Assembly: GCA_026119855.1 (NCBI GenBank)
Contig: JAOWBW010000758.1
Location: forward strand, 1-64,000
Source of the DNA: Campanula takesimana
Lineage: Eukaryota > Streptophyta > Magnoliopsida > Asterales > Campanulaceae
Direction of reading: 5' to 3'
DNA: 64,000 nt
How positions within the stretch are numbered: the stretch's first letter is position 1; each line of letters starts with the position of its first letter. The notes below the pieces were generated by a model that saw only the letters and a program-made list of their open reading frames with translations, was not told where the DNA came from and did no database searches. Of the stretch, positions 21,183-32,140 are shown in pieces. The position numbers and the translations under genes are program-made.

Positions 21183-22760
21183 GTGGTATCAGAGCCCCGT
21201 TCATGTTGATTATTTCAATACCTAGAGCATGTTGTGTGTATATAAATTGTTTATGTGCCTAGCATGATATGAATATTGGATTATATGATGTTTATGTGTT
21301 ATATGATTTTATGTGGTTTATTGTTTTACAACTTTAATCGCTCTATTGAATCTCACTAAAAATTATGTTGGATTATGAATTGTTTGATTATTAATTTTTG
21401 ATTTGATCAAAGTTTTAATAATCGGGGAAAATAATTTTGAGACAAATTTTCGAACTTTAAAAATTCTGTCTGATGCTACTGTGCGACCGCACAGAAAATA
21501 TTGGGCGGCCGCACATCTTTGGGCGACCGCACAGATTTTCTTGGGCGGCCGCACAGTTGGTCAGAATCAGAATCAGATTCTGGAATTTTGATGGGGTCCA
21601 ACCGAATCAGTGACAATACCGGCCAGACCTGCTGATCTGGAGCGGGGTTTGGGCAGTTGGTTTTGGTGTGGATCTTGGGGTTTGATTTTCCTATTTGTTT
21701 TGATCTTGTGATTCTAAAATTGGTTTAAGGTTTGGATGGCTAATCTACGTCCATCGAGATTGTGTTTCCCAAACTTGATCGCAATCAAAGTTTCAAAATA
21801 AAACGAAGTTAGAATTATGAAGAGTTCATAATTGCTAAAATTGAGAAACAAAGTTCTTGATTCAAAGATTGGAGATCCATGTGGAATTGTGGATGCAATT
21901 GGCCTACGTTCATCGAGACCATCTATTGCTTAGTTTTGGCCACATGGACTACTTTCTTGGTTTCTTGAATTAGTGCAGAATTGTGGATGCCTTACGGCTT
22001 AGTTTCGGCCGCACTTCTTGTTGTCTTGATTTGGAAGATGATAACCAAAGTTCAAAGAGTCTCATCCTCATAATTATAGAGAAACTAATGACACATAAAT
22101 ATTATGCTTAAATTAATGGATATTAATTTAGTGGCTAAACTTGATGCGTAACATGTTTGTATTATGTGCTCATAAATGTGTTGTATGCTATATGTGATGA
22201 ACCTTCAAAGAAAGTTTTAAGTTCATTTTGCCATGCCATGATTAAAATACTTGTTTATACATGGGTGATCTTGATGTGGGTTCGCCTCCGCGAGGTGCAT
22301 TAATTTTATTCATGTATGAGCAAGATGAGGTTCATTAATTCAATGTGGGCTTGCCTCCGCAAGGTGCATTAAATTGAATGATTCCTATACGTTTAAAATG
22401 GTTGGACTTAATTAAGCGTCAAAACAGTTTTGGGCCTAGGCAAAAGATGATATTAAACATGCTTTTTGAAATTGGATTTCTCAAAGAATATCATAAAAGG
22501 ATCTAAGAATCATATGGGATATGATTGACATGATTGACATGATTGTCTACCTAATTAATTTAGTTTTGAGCGGTCCGCCTCCGTGGACTCAAAAAGTTAA
22601 ATTAAAGTTGGATCTTATCCCAATTAAATTATATTATACATTGGATGTAGATGAAGGTTATATAATTTAGTGGGAGTATTTTTGTTTGAAAATACATTAT
22701 TTATTTCTTTAATGAAACCGGTACTTATTAAATTTTGGAAATTTTGCATATTTGTAGACA
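21183..22760 (+). other. copia2 primer binding site and leader
   Basis: TGGTATCAGAGCC at 21184-21196 matches the 3' end of initiator tRNA-Met, the usual copia primer. The long leader carries another GC word array at 21481-21554. After that it is AT-rich with short repeats such as GCCTCCGCGAGGTGCATTAA near 22287 and a similar one near 22348. No ORF precedes Gag. Confidence 0.85.
21481..21554. promoter_or_regulatory. Phased GC word array in copia2 leader (22 bp)
   Basis: GTGCGACCGCAC at 21481, GGGCGGCCGCAC at 21503, GGGCGACCGCAC at 21521, GGGCGGCCGCAC at 21543. The distances are 22, 18 and 22 bp. These are the words of the LTR array repeated in the transcribed leader, so the word may act in RNA as well as in DNA. 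Confidence 0.85.
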
Positions 22761-24510
22761 ATGACTACTAACACTCAATCAATTTCGTTGCGATCGATCC
22801 TTGAGAAGGATATGCTCCAAGAGAATGGTACGAACTTTATGGATTGGATCCGTAGCCTAAGAATTGTTCTTAGGCAAGAAGATAAGTTGTACATTCTAGA
22901 TGGGCCTCTTCCTGCTGAACCAGAACCTACTGCCCCTAGGGCAGAAAGAGACAGTTACAAGAAACATCGTAATGATTCTAGAGATGTAAGCTGTCTCATG
23001 CTTGCTACCATGTGCTCAAAACTCCAACAAAGTTTGGAACATTTGGAAGCCTATGAGATAGGCGTGGAGTTAAGAGCCATGTTTCAAGAGCAAGCTAGGG
23101 AAGAGAGGTACAAGACCATTGTTGCATTCACTTCTTGCAAAATGAATGAAGGGAAACAAGTGAGTCCTCACATGCTAAAAATGAAAGGTTATGTAGAGAA
23201 CCTTGAGAAACTTGGCTATCCAATCCCATTGGAGTTAGCCACGGATCTCATTCTTAATTCATTGCCTAAAAGTTATAATCAGTTTGTGATGAATTATAAC
23301 ATGCATGGAATGGATAAGAATCTCTCCGAGTTGCATGGGATGCTTAAAACTGCGGAGATGAATATTGTGGAGAAAGGTTCTCCCGTGCTCTTGGTTCATG
23401 ATGGGAAGAAGGCTAGTGCCAAAGGAAAGGGTAAGAAAGTTTTCAAACCCAAGATAAGCAAGGCAAAGGTTGCCAAGGCTTCTGAGGCAAAACCCGATTC
23501 ACAAAAGGATGCAATCTGTTTCCATTGTCAAGAAATTGGTCATTGGAAACGTAATTGCAAGGCTTTCTTGGAAGAGCAAAAGAAGAAGAAGAAGGGCAGC
23601 AAGGCTGCGTCGACTTCAGGTATCTATATGATAGATATTCTCCTTTCTACCAGTGATTCTTGGGTATTGGATACCGGATGTGGTTCTCACATTTGTTTAA
23701 ATGTGCAGGGACAAAAGAATAGGAGACTACTTAAAGAGGGTGAAGTAGACCTACGCGTGGGGAATGGAGCAAGAGTTGCTGCATTAGCCGTAGGGACTTA
23801 TGAAGTCACTTTACCTTCCGAATTAATTCTTGTTTTGAAAAATTGTTATTATGTTCCGGATTTAAGTAGAAATATTATTTCAATTTCTTGTTTTGATAAT
23901 GAAGGTTTTAAGTTTCGTATTGAGAATAAGAAATTTTCTATTTATTTAAATGATGTGCTTTATGGTATTGCTAATTCATTGAATGGCCTTTACGTCTTAA
24001 ATGTCAAGAATGAAAATAATGACAATGTCTATCATATAAATAAGAAATCTAAACCTAATGATGTAAATCATACTTATTTGTGGCATTGCCGTCTTGGTCA
24101 TATTAATGAGAAGCGTATCTCAAAACTCCATGGGGACGGAATTTTGGGTTCATGTGACTTTGAGTCATATGATACTTGTGAGTCGTGTCTTCTTGGAAAA
24201 ATGACTATGAAACCTTTTACCAAGTTAGGTGAAAGGGCAAGCGACTTATTGGGGTTGATACATTCCGATGTATGCGGACCATTAAGTAGCAATGCTAGGG
24301 GAGGATTTCAATACTTCATAACCTTCACTGATGATTATAGTAGATTTGGGTATGTTTACCTAATGAAACATAAAAGTGAAGCATTTGAGATATTTAGAAT
24401 ATTTCAAAAATGAAGTAGAAAAACAACTTGGCAAAAGTATTAAGGCACTTCGATCAGATCGAGGTGGAGAATACTTGAGTCATGAATTTGATGATCATCT
24501 AAAGAATTGT
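22761..24510 (+). pseudogene. gag-pol: copia2 Gag-protease-integrase, truncated
   Basis: Polyprotein of a Ty1/copia element, open for 550 codons from the ATG at 22761. Gag occupies residues 1 to about 250, with a zinc knuckle CFHCQEIGHWKRNC at 253-266. The protease site WVLDTGCGSHIC is at 301-312, with the catalytic DTG. The integrase zinc binder spans about 442-487 (WHCRLGH, CESCLLGKM). The core starts with HSDVCGPL and FTDDYSRFGY. A frameshift in an A-run at about 24405 ends the ORF; the next frame continues to LRSDRGGEY, the second catalytic aspartate, and is cut at about 24510 by G1. Copia order (integrase before RT) is respected, but RT is absent. Confidence 0.92.
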
Positions 24511-25314
24511 CGCTCACGTTCTTCCCGAGACTTAGAATAAACCAGGATGTTATCGATAAACACAACCACAAAAGAATCAAGATAAGGCTTGAAAACCCGA
24601 TTCATCATATCCATAAAAACAACTGGAGCATTTGTTAACCCGAAGGCATGACAAGAAACTCATAATGACCATACCTACTACGAAAAGCAGTCTTAGGAAT
24701 GTCTTCTGAGTGAATCTTTAACTGGTGATACCCACTCCTCAAGTCAAGCTTCGATAAGACAACTGACCCTTGAAGTTGATCAAATAAATCATCAATGTGA
24801 GGCAATGGATATTTGTTCTTTAAAGTCACCTGATTCAGTTTTCTATAGTCGATGCATAGTCTCAAGGACCCATCTTTCTTCTTTACAAACAACACCGGAG
24901 CTCCCCACGGTGATACACTGGGTCAGATGAAACCCCTATCAAGCAACTCTTGCAATTGAACTTTCAACTCCATTAATTCAGCTGGAGCCATTCTGTAAGG
25001 TGACTCGGATATCGGGGTAGTAACTGGAAGTAAGTCAATACAAAACTGGATTTTCCTATCAGGAGGCATAGAATACTCAATAGAGAACACATCAGGAAAC
25101 TCTTTCACAATATGAACATCCTCTACTTCAGGCAACTTTTTAGTAGTATCAAGAACACTGACCAAATACCCCGAACAACCACGATGCAACAACTTTCTAG
25201 ATTTCATATAAGAAATAATACAAATTCCCTTACTCAAAGGAGCAGCCTCAAAAGTAAATTCAGGTACATCAGGAATAGAAAATGTAACCACCTTTTTATA
25301 ACAATCAACCGAAG
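24511..25314 (-). pseudogene. pol: G1 protease end and reverse transcriptase, fragment
   Basis: Tekay-type RT piece on the - strand. From 25314 down: VVTFSIPDVPEFTF, MPPDRKIQFCIDLLPVTTPI, then after a break near 24900 KKDGSLRLCIDYRKLNQVT, SKLDLRSGYHQLKI and the catalytic region. The active site reads FIDNILVYS instead of the usual FIDDILVYS, so the second aspartate is lost. The piece is cut at 24511 by the junction with copia2. On the other side E1 interrupts it at 25315; the reading continues at 34345-34367 and then at 52261. Confidence 0.9.
25310..25314. other. Target site duplication of E1 (left)
   Basis: CGAAG, identical to 34345-34349. The 5-bp duplication flanks the two TG...CA LTR ends exactly. 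Confidence 0.95.
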
Positions 25315-25675
25315 TGTAGCGACCCCAAAACCCTTCCCTATTTATTTTATATTTTGGGGATTTTTATTTGACTTATGTGTGCATTTTATGTGTTGCATCA
25401 TATTTTATGATTTGCATATCTTACTTGATTATTTGTGTTATTTACTTAGTTTGTAGTAATAATGATTAAAGGGATTAAAGGATTAAGTTGAAACTTTAGG
25501 GTCCTTGTTGAAAATATAAGTTAAGGGACTTAAGTGTTGACTTTGAAAGTCCAGTGACCAATTTGTAAAAATGGGTGAAGATTTTTATAAAAACTTTCCC
25601 TTCTCTCTCTTCTTTCTGTGTGTGAATTCTTTCTGTAATTCTCTCGTACGTTTCCTAGGGTTAAAGAAAGAAAAG

Positions 25676-27126
25676 GTAAGTTCAACCCATTTCGATTTAA
25701 TTCTTTTTATTTACTTACCCGTTTTAAAAACTAATTATATAAAAATGATCAGGGCGTCGAGTAGGTCATTTCTATCCGAACAAAACTTATTTCAGTGATA
25801 CTTTTTCCAGAAATAGGTAAGTTACTAATTCCCCTTTAAATGTTAAAATGGTCATATATGCTATACCTGATATTTGTAATTGTTATTTTGTGATTTGGGT
25901 AATATTTGTTATACTTGTAATTTTGGGACAAAGGGAGTATTTAGTATGTTGGTTTGGTTGGGTTCAAAGTAGTATTAAAGTTATTTTGAGACTAATTTGG
26001 TAGTCTTAATAAAGTTATAAACGTTTGTATTGTACTTTTGGGACGGTGAAACGAAAGGAGTATAAATTATTTTGGGTTTTGCCTGTCGAGTGTGTTGGGC
26101 GGCCGCCCAGAAGGGGCGTGTGGCCGCACACTTATCTGGAAGATTTTGTTCTTGAGAAAGCTGAATGTGTGCGACCGCACACCCTGTTTTGGGCGGCCGC
26201 ACATTTTCCACTGAGTCTTATAGTTTGGTTGAGGTAAGGTATAGAATGTTAACTTTGGTTTAATCCTTGGGGTATTGTCTAGGACCAATATATGAGTGTC
26301 CTGGGATATTGTCATGGTTAATAAGAGGGGTGTTCAATTGTGTGCAAGAATGTATTGTGACCTTGAATTATGTTGTTGTAAACTCTTTGTGAGTGATTCT
26401 TTATGTGCATCTTTGATGTGTTTGGCTTGGTTCATTATTTTAGAATCATTGCCCCGGTTGTTGTTGTTTAGCAAGTATTCATTACTGTGCTTCTTGTGAA
26501 AAGTCCAGCTGGTCTTGTTGTGGAGTCAGGCAATGGGAGAATTATAGTGGTACAAGTAAGTTTACTATAAGGTTTTCCATTGGTACCTTCTGTGTCAGGC
26601 GGTGGGAGAATTATAGTGGCACACAAGCCAAGTTCACTATAAGGTGTCCACTGTGCCTTCTCTGTTTCCCCAGTCCAGATTGGCCTTGGATGGGATGAAT
26701 TGCTTCCTTTGGTGAGCATTTGGGTTATGACTTTGTGTCATATTTCCCTCTCTGGTTACTTTGGTTCTATTGGTTATGGATTGGTTTTCGGGATCCCGGC
26801 TTCAGCTATTTATGCTGCTCAGATGGTTTTCTCAGTTGGTTTTCTTAGATGGTATTCTCAGATGGTTATGTTATTTTGGTAAACCTTGGCTTGGTATTCT
26901 CGTAGGAGTGTTTACTCCTACACTATGTGTTGTATGATGAGTTGGTCGTTATTTCCAACCGGTATGGGACGGTTGGCGATAGGGAGCCTCTCATGTTATG
27001 TGCTATATGCTATATGATTATTTGTTAATATTGTTTCTTTATGATTATCATATCAGCATGTAACGTAGTTGCATTTTAGTAGCTTACTGAGATTTATTCT
27101 CACCCTTTATTTGTTTACTGTTTTAG
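25676..27126 (+). other. Candidate LTR intron of E1
   Basis: Donor GTAAGTTC at 25676 (alternative at 25817), acceptor after a pyrimidine tract at 27126. A conserved block AGTAGCTTACTGAGATTTAT, possibly with the branch point, precedes the acceptor. Donors and acceptor are kept in the E1 3' LTR and in G1 (55455 and 55314 to 54117, - strand). E2 has equivalents (36113 and 35965 to 34708). Confidence 0.5.
26096..26202. promoter_or_regulatory. Phased GC word array in E1 5' LTR (21-22 bp)
   Basis: 14-bp palindrome TGGGCGGCCGCCCA at 26096-26109, then a GTGTGGCCGCAC word 21 bp on; further on, GTGCGACCGCAC at 26169-26180 and GGGCGGCCGCAC at 26191-26202, 22 bp apart. The second pair uses exactly the words of copia2. 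The 3' LTR repeats the array at 32922-33028. Confidence 0.85.
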
Positions 27127-27521
27127 ATTAAGGCGGGTCCAGGGGATAGGACACTTGGCACGGGAGGACGTTGGAGTGGTAAGAATTGGGACTTGTTTTG
27201 TTAAGGTTACATTACTTAGATGTATAACCTTTTGGGTAGAGTTCCCTTGACTTTATTATCTTGTAACACCTATATTTTGGATAATGTCGGTGTATGTACA
27301 TTTGTTTAAAAGTTTGTAAGCCTTCGGGCTGAGTACTTTCGTTGTGAAAGTTGGTTGTAAAGGTTGTTAAAAATTAGATGAAGTCTTTGAACTTCAAGTG
27401 TGATTTTGTTAAACTTTATAAAAGTACATTTCGAAAAATTTTCAAAAAGTGTTTTATAACGTCTTCCACTCGTGTCCCGAGCGTGGGGCCAAGTAGGACC
27501 ACGGGTCTGGGGCGCGACAGT

Positions 27522-27533
27522 TGGTATCAGATC
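27522..27533 (+). other. E1 primer binding site
   Basis: TGGTATCAGATC two bases after the LTR, complementary to the 3' end of initiator tRNA-Met (usual form TGGTATCAGAGC). Confidence 0.9.
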
Positions 27534-27632
27534 TAGGTTATATATGGTCTAGAATGACTAAATGACCTAGGAGGGTAGTAGAGTATAGAGTGAGTAACGG
27601 TGAGTGTTCTATGCAGGTATTCACTAAAAAAA

Positions 27633-29117
27633 ATGGTTGAGAATCAAGGAGATCTGGCTGGCTCTTCGGGGCAAGGGGATGCCAGAGAAGAGGCTCGAAT
27701 TATGTTTCAAGGAATGTTCGAAGCAGCAATGAAAACTTTAAATGATCAGAGGCAAGAGAGGGAACAGGTACCACCAAGATATGGCCTAGAACAGTTTCTG
27801 AAAATGAAGCCTATGGAGTATGATGGAGAGCCTGATGTATCTAAGACTGAAAGGTGGATTGAATCAATGGAAAAGATCTTTGATGCTTTGAGATGTTCTG
27901 AGGAAGATCAAGTCAGGTTTGCTACTTATAAGTTGAATGGAGCTGCCGAGCATTGGTGGAAAGCTTTGAAAACTAAATGGGATGAGACTCATGTACCTTA
28001 CACTTGGGAGAATTTTTTGGGAAAGTTTAAAGAACACTTCATTCCCCGGGTAGATCAAGATAGGAAGGAAATGGAGTTTCTTAGCTTGGAGCAAGGTTCT
28101 ATGTCAGTTTCTCAGTATTCAGCTAAATTTTCAGAGTTGTCCAGGTATTGTACTCACTTAGTGGCAACTGAGGAGAGGAAGGCTACGAGGTTTGTGAAAG
28201 GTTTGAAAACTGTGATTAGAACTCAGTTAGTATCCCATAAGTTGCAAGATTTTCAGGATGCAGTTGATCGAGCCTACCAGGTGGAGCATGATATTGAGGA
28301 ACATAAGAGGAAAATGGAGTTGTTAGGCGTAGGGAAGCAAGTTAGGAAACAACAACAACGTGGTGATAATAGAGGAAATCAGGGTGGATCTTCCCAATTC
28401 AAAGGGTCTTCTCAAAGACAGTCAGGTAATAGAAATCAAAGTAACACGTCAGGGAGTCAGAGCAGAGGAGTTTGTAATTATTGTCAGAAAGAAGGGCATT
28501 CAAAAGAAAGATGTTGGAAGAAACAGGGCAAATGTTTGAATTGTGGTCAGTTGGGTCATTTTCAGAGGGATTGCCCTAAGTTTAAGATGCAGGCATCAGG
28601 AAGTGTAGTTGGGTCTTCTCAGGGCCAGAAGAGGGATTCTTCCGGAAAGCTTAAGGTTCAGGGTCGTGTCTTTGCCATTTCTCAGCAACAGGCTTCAGAG
28701 TCCTCTAATGTGATAGGAGGTATTATTTCTGTGTCTAGTTTGAGGGCACGTACACTTATAGACCCTGGCTCATCGCATTCTTATGTGTCTGTGCATTTTG
28801 CTTCTCGATTGAATTTGTCTTCTGAATCTCTACCTTATGTGTTAGAGGTGTCTACTCCTATAGGGGAGTGTTTGGTGACCAATGAGGTGTTGCATTCTTG
28901 TGATGTGCATATACATGAGCATGTTTTACCTGCTGATTTAGTTATCTTACCATTACAAGATTTTGATATTATATTGGGTATGGATTGGTTGGGTAAATAT
29001 CATGCGTCTGTTGATTGTGCTAAAAAAAAGTGGTCACATTTTCTATCCCTAATGTTCCTAAATTTACTTTTGAAACTGTTCCCTGGGGTAGAGAGATTCG
29101 AATTATTTCTTATGTGA
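27633..29117 (+). pseudogene. gag-pol: E1 Gag and protease
   Basis: Open frame with a preferred start at MVENQGDLAGSSG (27633), the position matching the G1 start. Gag core: RYGLEQFLKMKPMEYDGEPD, AAEHWWKALKTKWDE, NFLGKFKEHFIPRVDQ. Two zinc knuckles follow: CNYCQKEGHSKERC and CLNCGQLGHFQRDC. The protease has ARTLIDPGSSHSYVS with the catalytic aspartate, and IILGMDWLGKYHAS. An A-run at about 29021-29027 has changed length, and the correct reading moves to another frame at 29030; the rest of this ORF is out of frame. Two knuckles and this Gag type agree with Tekay. Confidence 0.92.
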
Positions 29118-30789
29118 AGGCTAGAAAGTTGTTGAACCGTGGTTGTGCGGGGTATTTGGCTAGTATTTTGGATACTACTAAAAGGGTTCCTGATATTGAG
29201 GATGTGCCTATTGTTAAATAATTTTTATATGTATTTTCTTCTGAGTATGCTATGCCTCCTGACCGGGAAATCGAGTTCTGTATTGACTTACTTTCAGGTA
29301 CGGCTCCTATATCTGAGGCACCTTACAGAATGGCCCCAGCTAAGTTGAAAGAGTTGAAGGTTCAGTTACAAGAGCTACTTGATCGAGGATTCATTCGTCC
29401 TAGTGTATCCCCGTGGGGAGCTCCAGTATTATTTGTCAAAAAGAAAGATGGGTCCTTGAGATTGTGTGTATTGATTACAGAAAGCTGAATCAGGTAACTA
29501 TAAAGAACAAATATCCGCTTCCTCATATTGATGATTTATTTGATCAACTTCAAGGGTCGGTTGTCTTTTCAAAACTTGACTTGAGGAGTGGGTACCACCA
29601 GTTGAAAATCCGTTCTGAAGACATTTCTAAAACTGCTTTCCGTAGTAGATATGGCCATTATGAGTTCCTTGTTATGCCTTTCGGGTTGACTAATGCTCCG
29701 GTTGTTTTTATGGATATGATGAATAGAATCTTTAAACCTTATCTTGATACCTTCGTGGTTGTATTTATTGATGATATTCTGGTTTATTCCAAATCCCGGG
29801 AGGAACATGAACAGCATTTACGAATGGTTTTATCTATTCTTTGTTAGAAGCAGTTGTTTTCTAAATTCAGTAAGTGTGATTTTTGGCTCGATGAAGTATC
29901 TTTTCTTGGGCACGTGATTTCTAATAAAGGTATATCAGTTGATCCATCCAAAGTTGAGGCTATTGTGAATTGGAAGAGGCCAGAATCAGTTACAGAAATT
30001 CGAAGCTTCTTGGGATTAGCTGGGTACTACAGAAGGTTCATTGAGGGGTTTTCTAAGATTGCAACTCCCTTGACTCAGTTGACTCGAAAGAATGTTCCTT
30101 ATGTGTGGGATGAAAAATGTCAAGTTATCTTTGAAGAGTTGAAGAAGAGATTAACTACAGCTCCTATTCTTGCCCTACCTAATGGTAATGATGATTTGGT
30201 AATATATAGTGATGCTTCTAAAGAAGGCCTCGGGTGTGTATTAATGCAAAATGGAAGGGTGATTGCATATGCTTCGAGGAAGTTGACTCCGAGTGAGCAG
30301 AATTATCCTACCCATGACATGGAGCTTGCGGCTATTGTCTTTGCGTTGCACAAGTGGAAACATTATCTTTATGGAGCAAAGTTTGAGATTTTCACAGATC
30401 ATTAAAGTTTGAAGCATCTTTTCTCCCAGAAAGAGTTGAATAATAGACAACGAAGATGGATGGAGCTGTTGAAGGATTATGATTGCACCATTTCTTATCA
30501 TCCGGGCAAGGCGAATGTGGTAGCTGATGCTATTAGCCGGAAATCTTATGTAGCTTCATTGATGGTGCGGGAATGGAAGATGTTGGAGGATGCTCGAGAT
30601 TGGAGTCCTTATGAATCAAAGCATGGAGCTATTTTTGCGAACATTCGAGTATTACCAACTTTAGTTCAACAAATAAAGGAAGCTCAGAAGGATGACCAGG
30701 AGTTGGTAAAGATTATGGATAAAATCAAAGATGGTAAATTTGAGAATTTCTCCCTCAGTTCTGAAGGGGTATTGACTTTCAGAGGTTGA
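29030..30789 (+). pseudogene. pol: E1 reverse transcriptase and RNase H, several stops
   Basis: Reading starts VTFSIPNVPKFTFET at 29030. Stop TAA at 29218 replaces a glutamate codon. RT motifs: MPPDREIEFCIDLL, then a 2-bp GT insertion near 29468, IDYRKLNQVTIKNKYPLPHI, SKLDLRSGYHQLKIRSED, and the intact catalytic FIDDILVYSKS (about 29767-29800). Stop TAG at 29845; thumb and connection follow. RNase H has IYSDASKEGLGCVLM, THDMELAAIVFAL and FTDH; a TAA follows at about 30403 and a TGA at 30787 in place of arginine. Each lesion is single and point-like, as in a recently inactivated element. Confidence 0.92.
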
Positions 30790-32100
30790 TTGTCTGTGCC
30801 TAATGTTGATGAGATTAAACGCCAAGTTCTTGATGAAGGCCATAAATCGAGGTATACTATTCATCCCGGGAGTACTAAAATGTATCAGAATTTGAAGCAA
30901 CACTTTTGGTGGAATAATATGAAGAGGGAAATAGCGGATTATGTATCCAAGTGTTTAACATGTCAACAAGTTAAAGCTGAATATCAAAGGCCCGCGGGAT
31001 TGCTTCAACCGTTAGAGATTCCGGAATGGAAGTGGGAACATGTTACTATGGATTTTGTGACAGGGTTACCTCGTACTCGAAGAAGGTTTGATGTAGTTTG
31101 GGTGATTGTTGATAGATTGAAAAAGTCTTCTCATTTTCTACCTATTGAGATTGGTTATTCTATGGAAAGGCTTGCAACCTTGTACATTAATGAGATCGTG
31201 AGGTTACATGGATTTCCTGTGAGCATTGTGTCTGATCGTGACCCTAGATTCACATCTCGGTTTTGGCAAGCATTTCAGAAGGCTTTGGGTTCAGAATTGA
31301 GGTTCAGTACAACTTTTCATCCTCAAACAGATGGTCAGTCAGAAAGAACCATTCAGATTCTTGAGGACATGTTGAGGGCTTATTCAGTTGATTTTCAAGA
31401 TTCTTGGGATATTCATTTCCCTCTCGCAGAGTTTGCTTATAATAATAGTTTTCAGTCCTGTATTGGGATGGCTCCTTATGAAGCCTTGTATGGGAGGAAA
31501 TGTCGGTCTCCTATCTGTTGGGATGAAGTGGAAGAAGCCAAGATTTGGGGTGTTCAGATGGTTAATGATTCAGTTGAGAAGGTTAAACTTATTCGGGATC
31601 GTTTGAGTACTGCCCAGAGTAGACAGAAAAGCTATGCTGATCATCGAAGGCGAGACCTTGAGTTCGAAAAAGGTGACTTTGTGTTTTTGAAGGTTTCACC
31701 TAAGGTTGGTATTCGAAGATATGGAAAGAAAGGCAATCTTGCTCCGATGTATATTGGTCCATTTGAGATTCTTGGAAGAGTGGGAGATCGGGCTTATCGT
31801 CTTGCATTACCTCATTCTCTTGATAAGATCCATAATGTGTTTCATATCTCTATGCTTCGGAAGTATGTGTATGATCCTTCTCATGTTTTATCTGAGGTAC
31901 CCGAGGATATTGAGCCGAGTATGTCTTATGAGGAGCATCCAGTCCAAGTGATTGGTTCTAAAGTCCAAGAATTGAGAAATAAGAGTATTCCTCTTGTTCG
32001 AGTTGTGTGGAGGAACCATAATGTGGAAGAATCAACTTGGGAACTTCGGGAGGAGATCGAGAGAAAGTACCCTTGGTTGTTTGAGGGCCTCAGTAAGTAA
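30790..32100 (+). CDS. pol: E1 integrase with chromodomain
   Basis: Longest intact part of E1 pol (436 codons from the first ATG, although the native protein is continuous with RNase H). HHCC zinc binder: GHKSRYTIHPGSTKMYQNL and CLTCQQ. Catalytic core: TMDFVTGLPRT, VSDRDPRFTSRFW and TDGQSERTIQILED supply D, D and E. The GPFEILGRVG and HNVFHISMLRKYV segments form the C-terminal domain. The end, HPVQVIGSKVQELRNKSI through RNHNVEESTWELREEI, is a chromodomain, which in chromoviruses binds histone marks and directs insertion into heterochromatin. That fits the nesting seen here. The stop is followed within 40 bp by the polypurine tract. Confidence 0.93.
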   Translation: MSVPNVDEIKRQVLDEGHKSRYTIHPGSTKMYQNLKQHFWWNNMKREIADYVSKCLTCQQVKAEYQRPAGLLQPLEIPEWKWEHVTMDFVTGLPRTRRRFDVVWVIVDRLKKSSHFLPIEIGYSMERLATLYINEIVRLHGFPVSIVSDRDPRFTSRFWQAFQKALGSELRFSTTFHPQTDGQSERTIQILEDMLRAYSVDFQDSWDIHFPLAEFAYNNSFQSCIGMAPYEALYGRKCRSPICWDEVEEAKIWGVQMVNDSVEKVKLIRDRLSTAQSRQKSYADHRRRDLEFEKGDFVFLKVSPKVGIRRYGKKGNLAPMYIGPFEILGRVGDRAYRLALPHSLDKIHNVFHISMLRKYVYDPSHVLSEVPEDIEPSMSYEEHPVQVIGSKVQELRNKSIPLVRVVWRNHNVEESTWELREEIERKYPWLFEGLSK

Positions 32101-32125
32101 CCCTAAAATTCGGGATGAATTTTCT

Positions 32126-32140
32126 TTAAGGGGGAGTGAT
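32126..32140 (+). other. E1 polypurine tract
   Basis: TTAAGGGGGAGTGAT ends directly at the 3' LTR start (32141), the plus-strand primer of reverse transcription. Confidence 0.9.

Larger units (their letters stand above)
19668..24510 (+). mobile_element. Ty1/copia element copia2, 3' truncated
   Basis: 5' LTR, PBS, leader, Gag, protease and most of the integrase core are present, then the sequence switches at about 24511 to the - strand Tekay remnant G1. RT, RNase H and the 3' LTR are missing, so a deletion removed the copia2 3' half together with the G1 3' half. Confidence 0.9.
25315..27519 (+). mobile_element. E1 5' LTR
   Basis: Starts TGTAGCGACCCC and ends GGGGCGCGACA. TATA box TTTATAAAAAC near 25585 followed by a pyrimidine-rich start region. 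Two splice-donor-like sites (AAAAG/GTAAGT at 25676 and AAATAG/GTAAGT at 25817) and an acceptor (TGTTTTAG ending at 27126) suggest an intron within the transcribed part of the LTR. The GC word array is at 26096-26202. Confidence 0.93.

Noticed and set aside
21183..21200. tRNA gene remnants at TGGTATCAGAGC sites
   Set aside because: Only the 12-18 bp PBS is present; no tRNA arms. The same holds at 27522, 41037 and 53703.
22761..24413. copia2 as an intact gene
   Set aside because: The ORF is long but ends by frameshift inside integrase, and RT and RNase H are absent.
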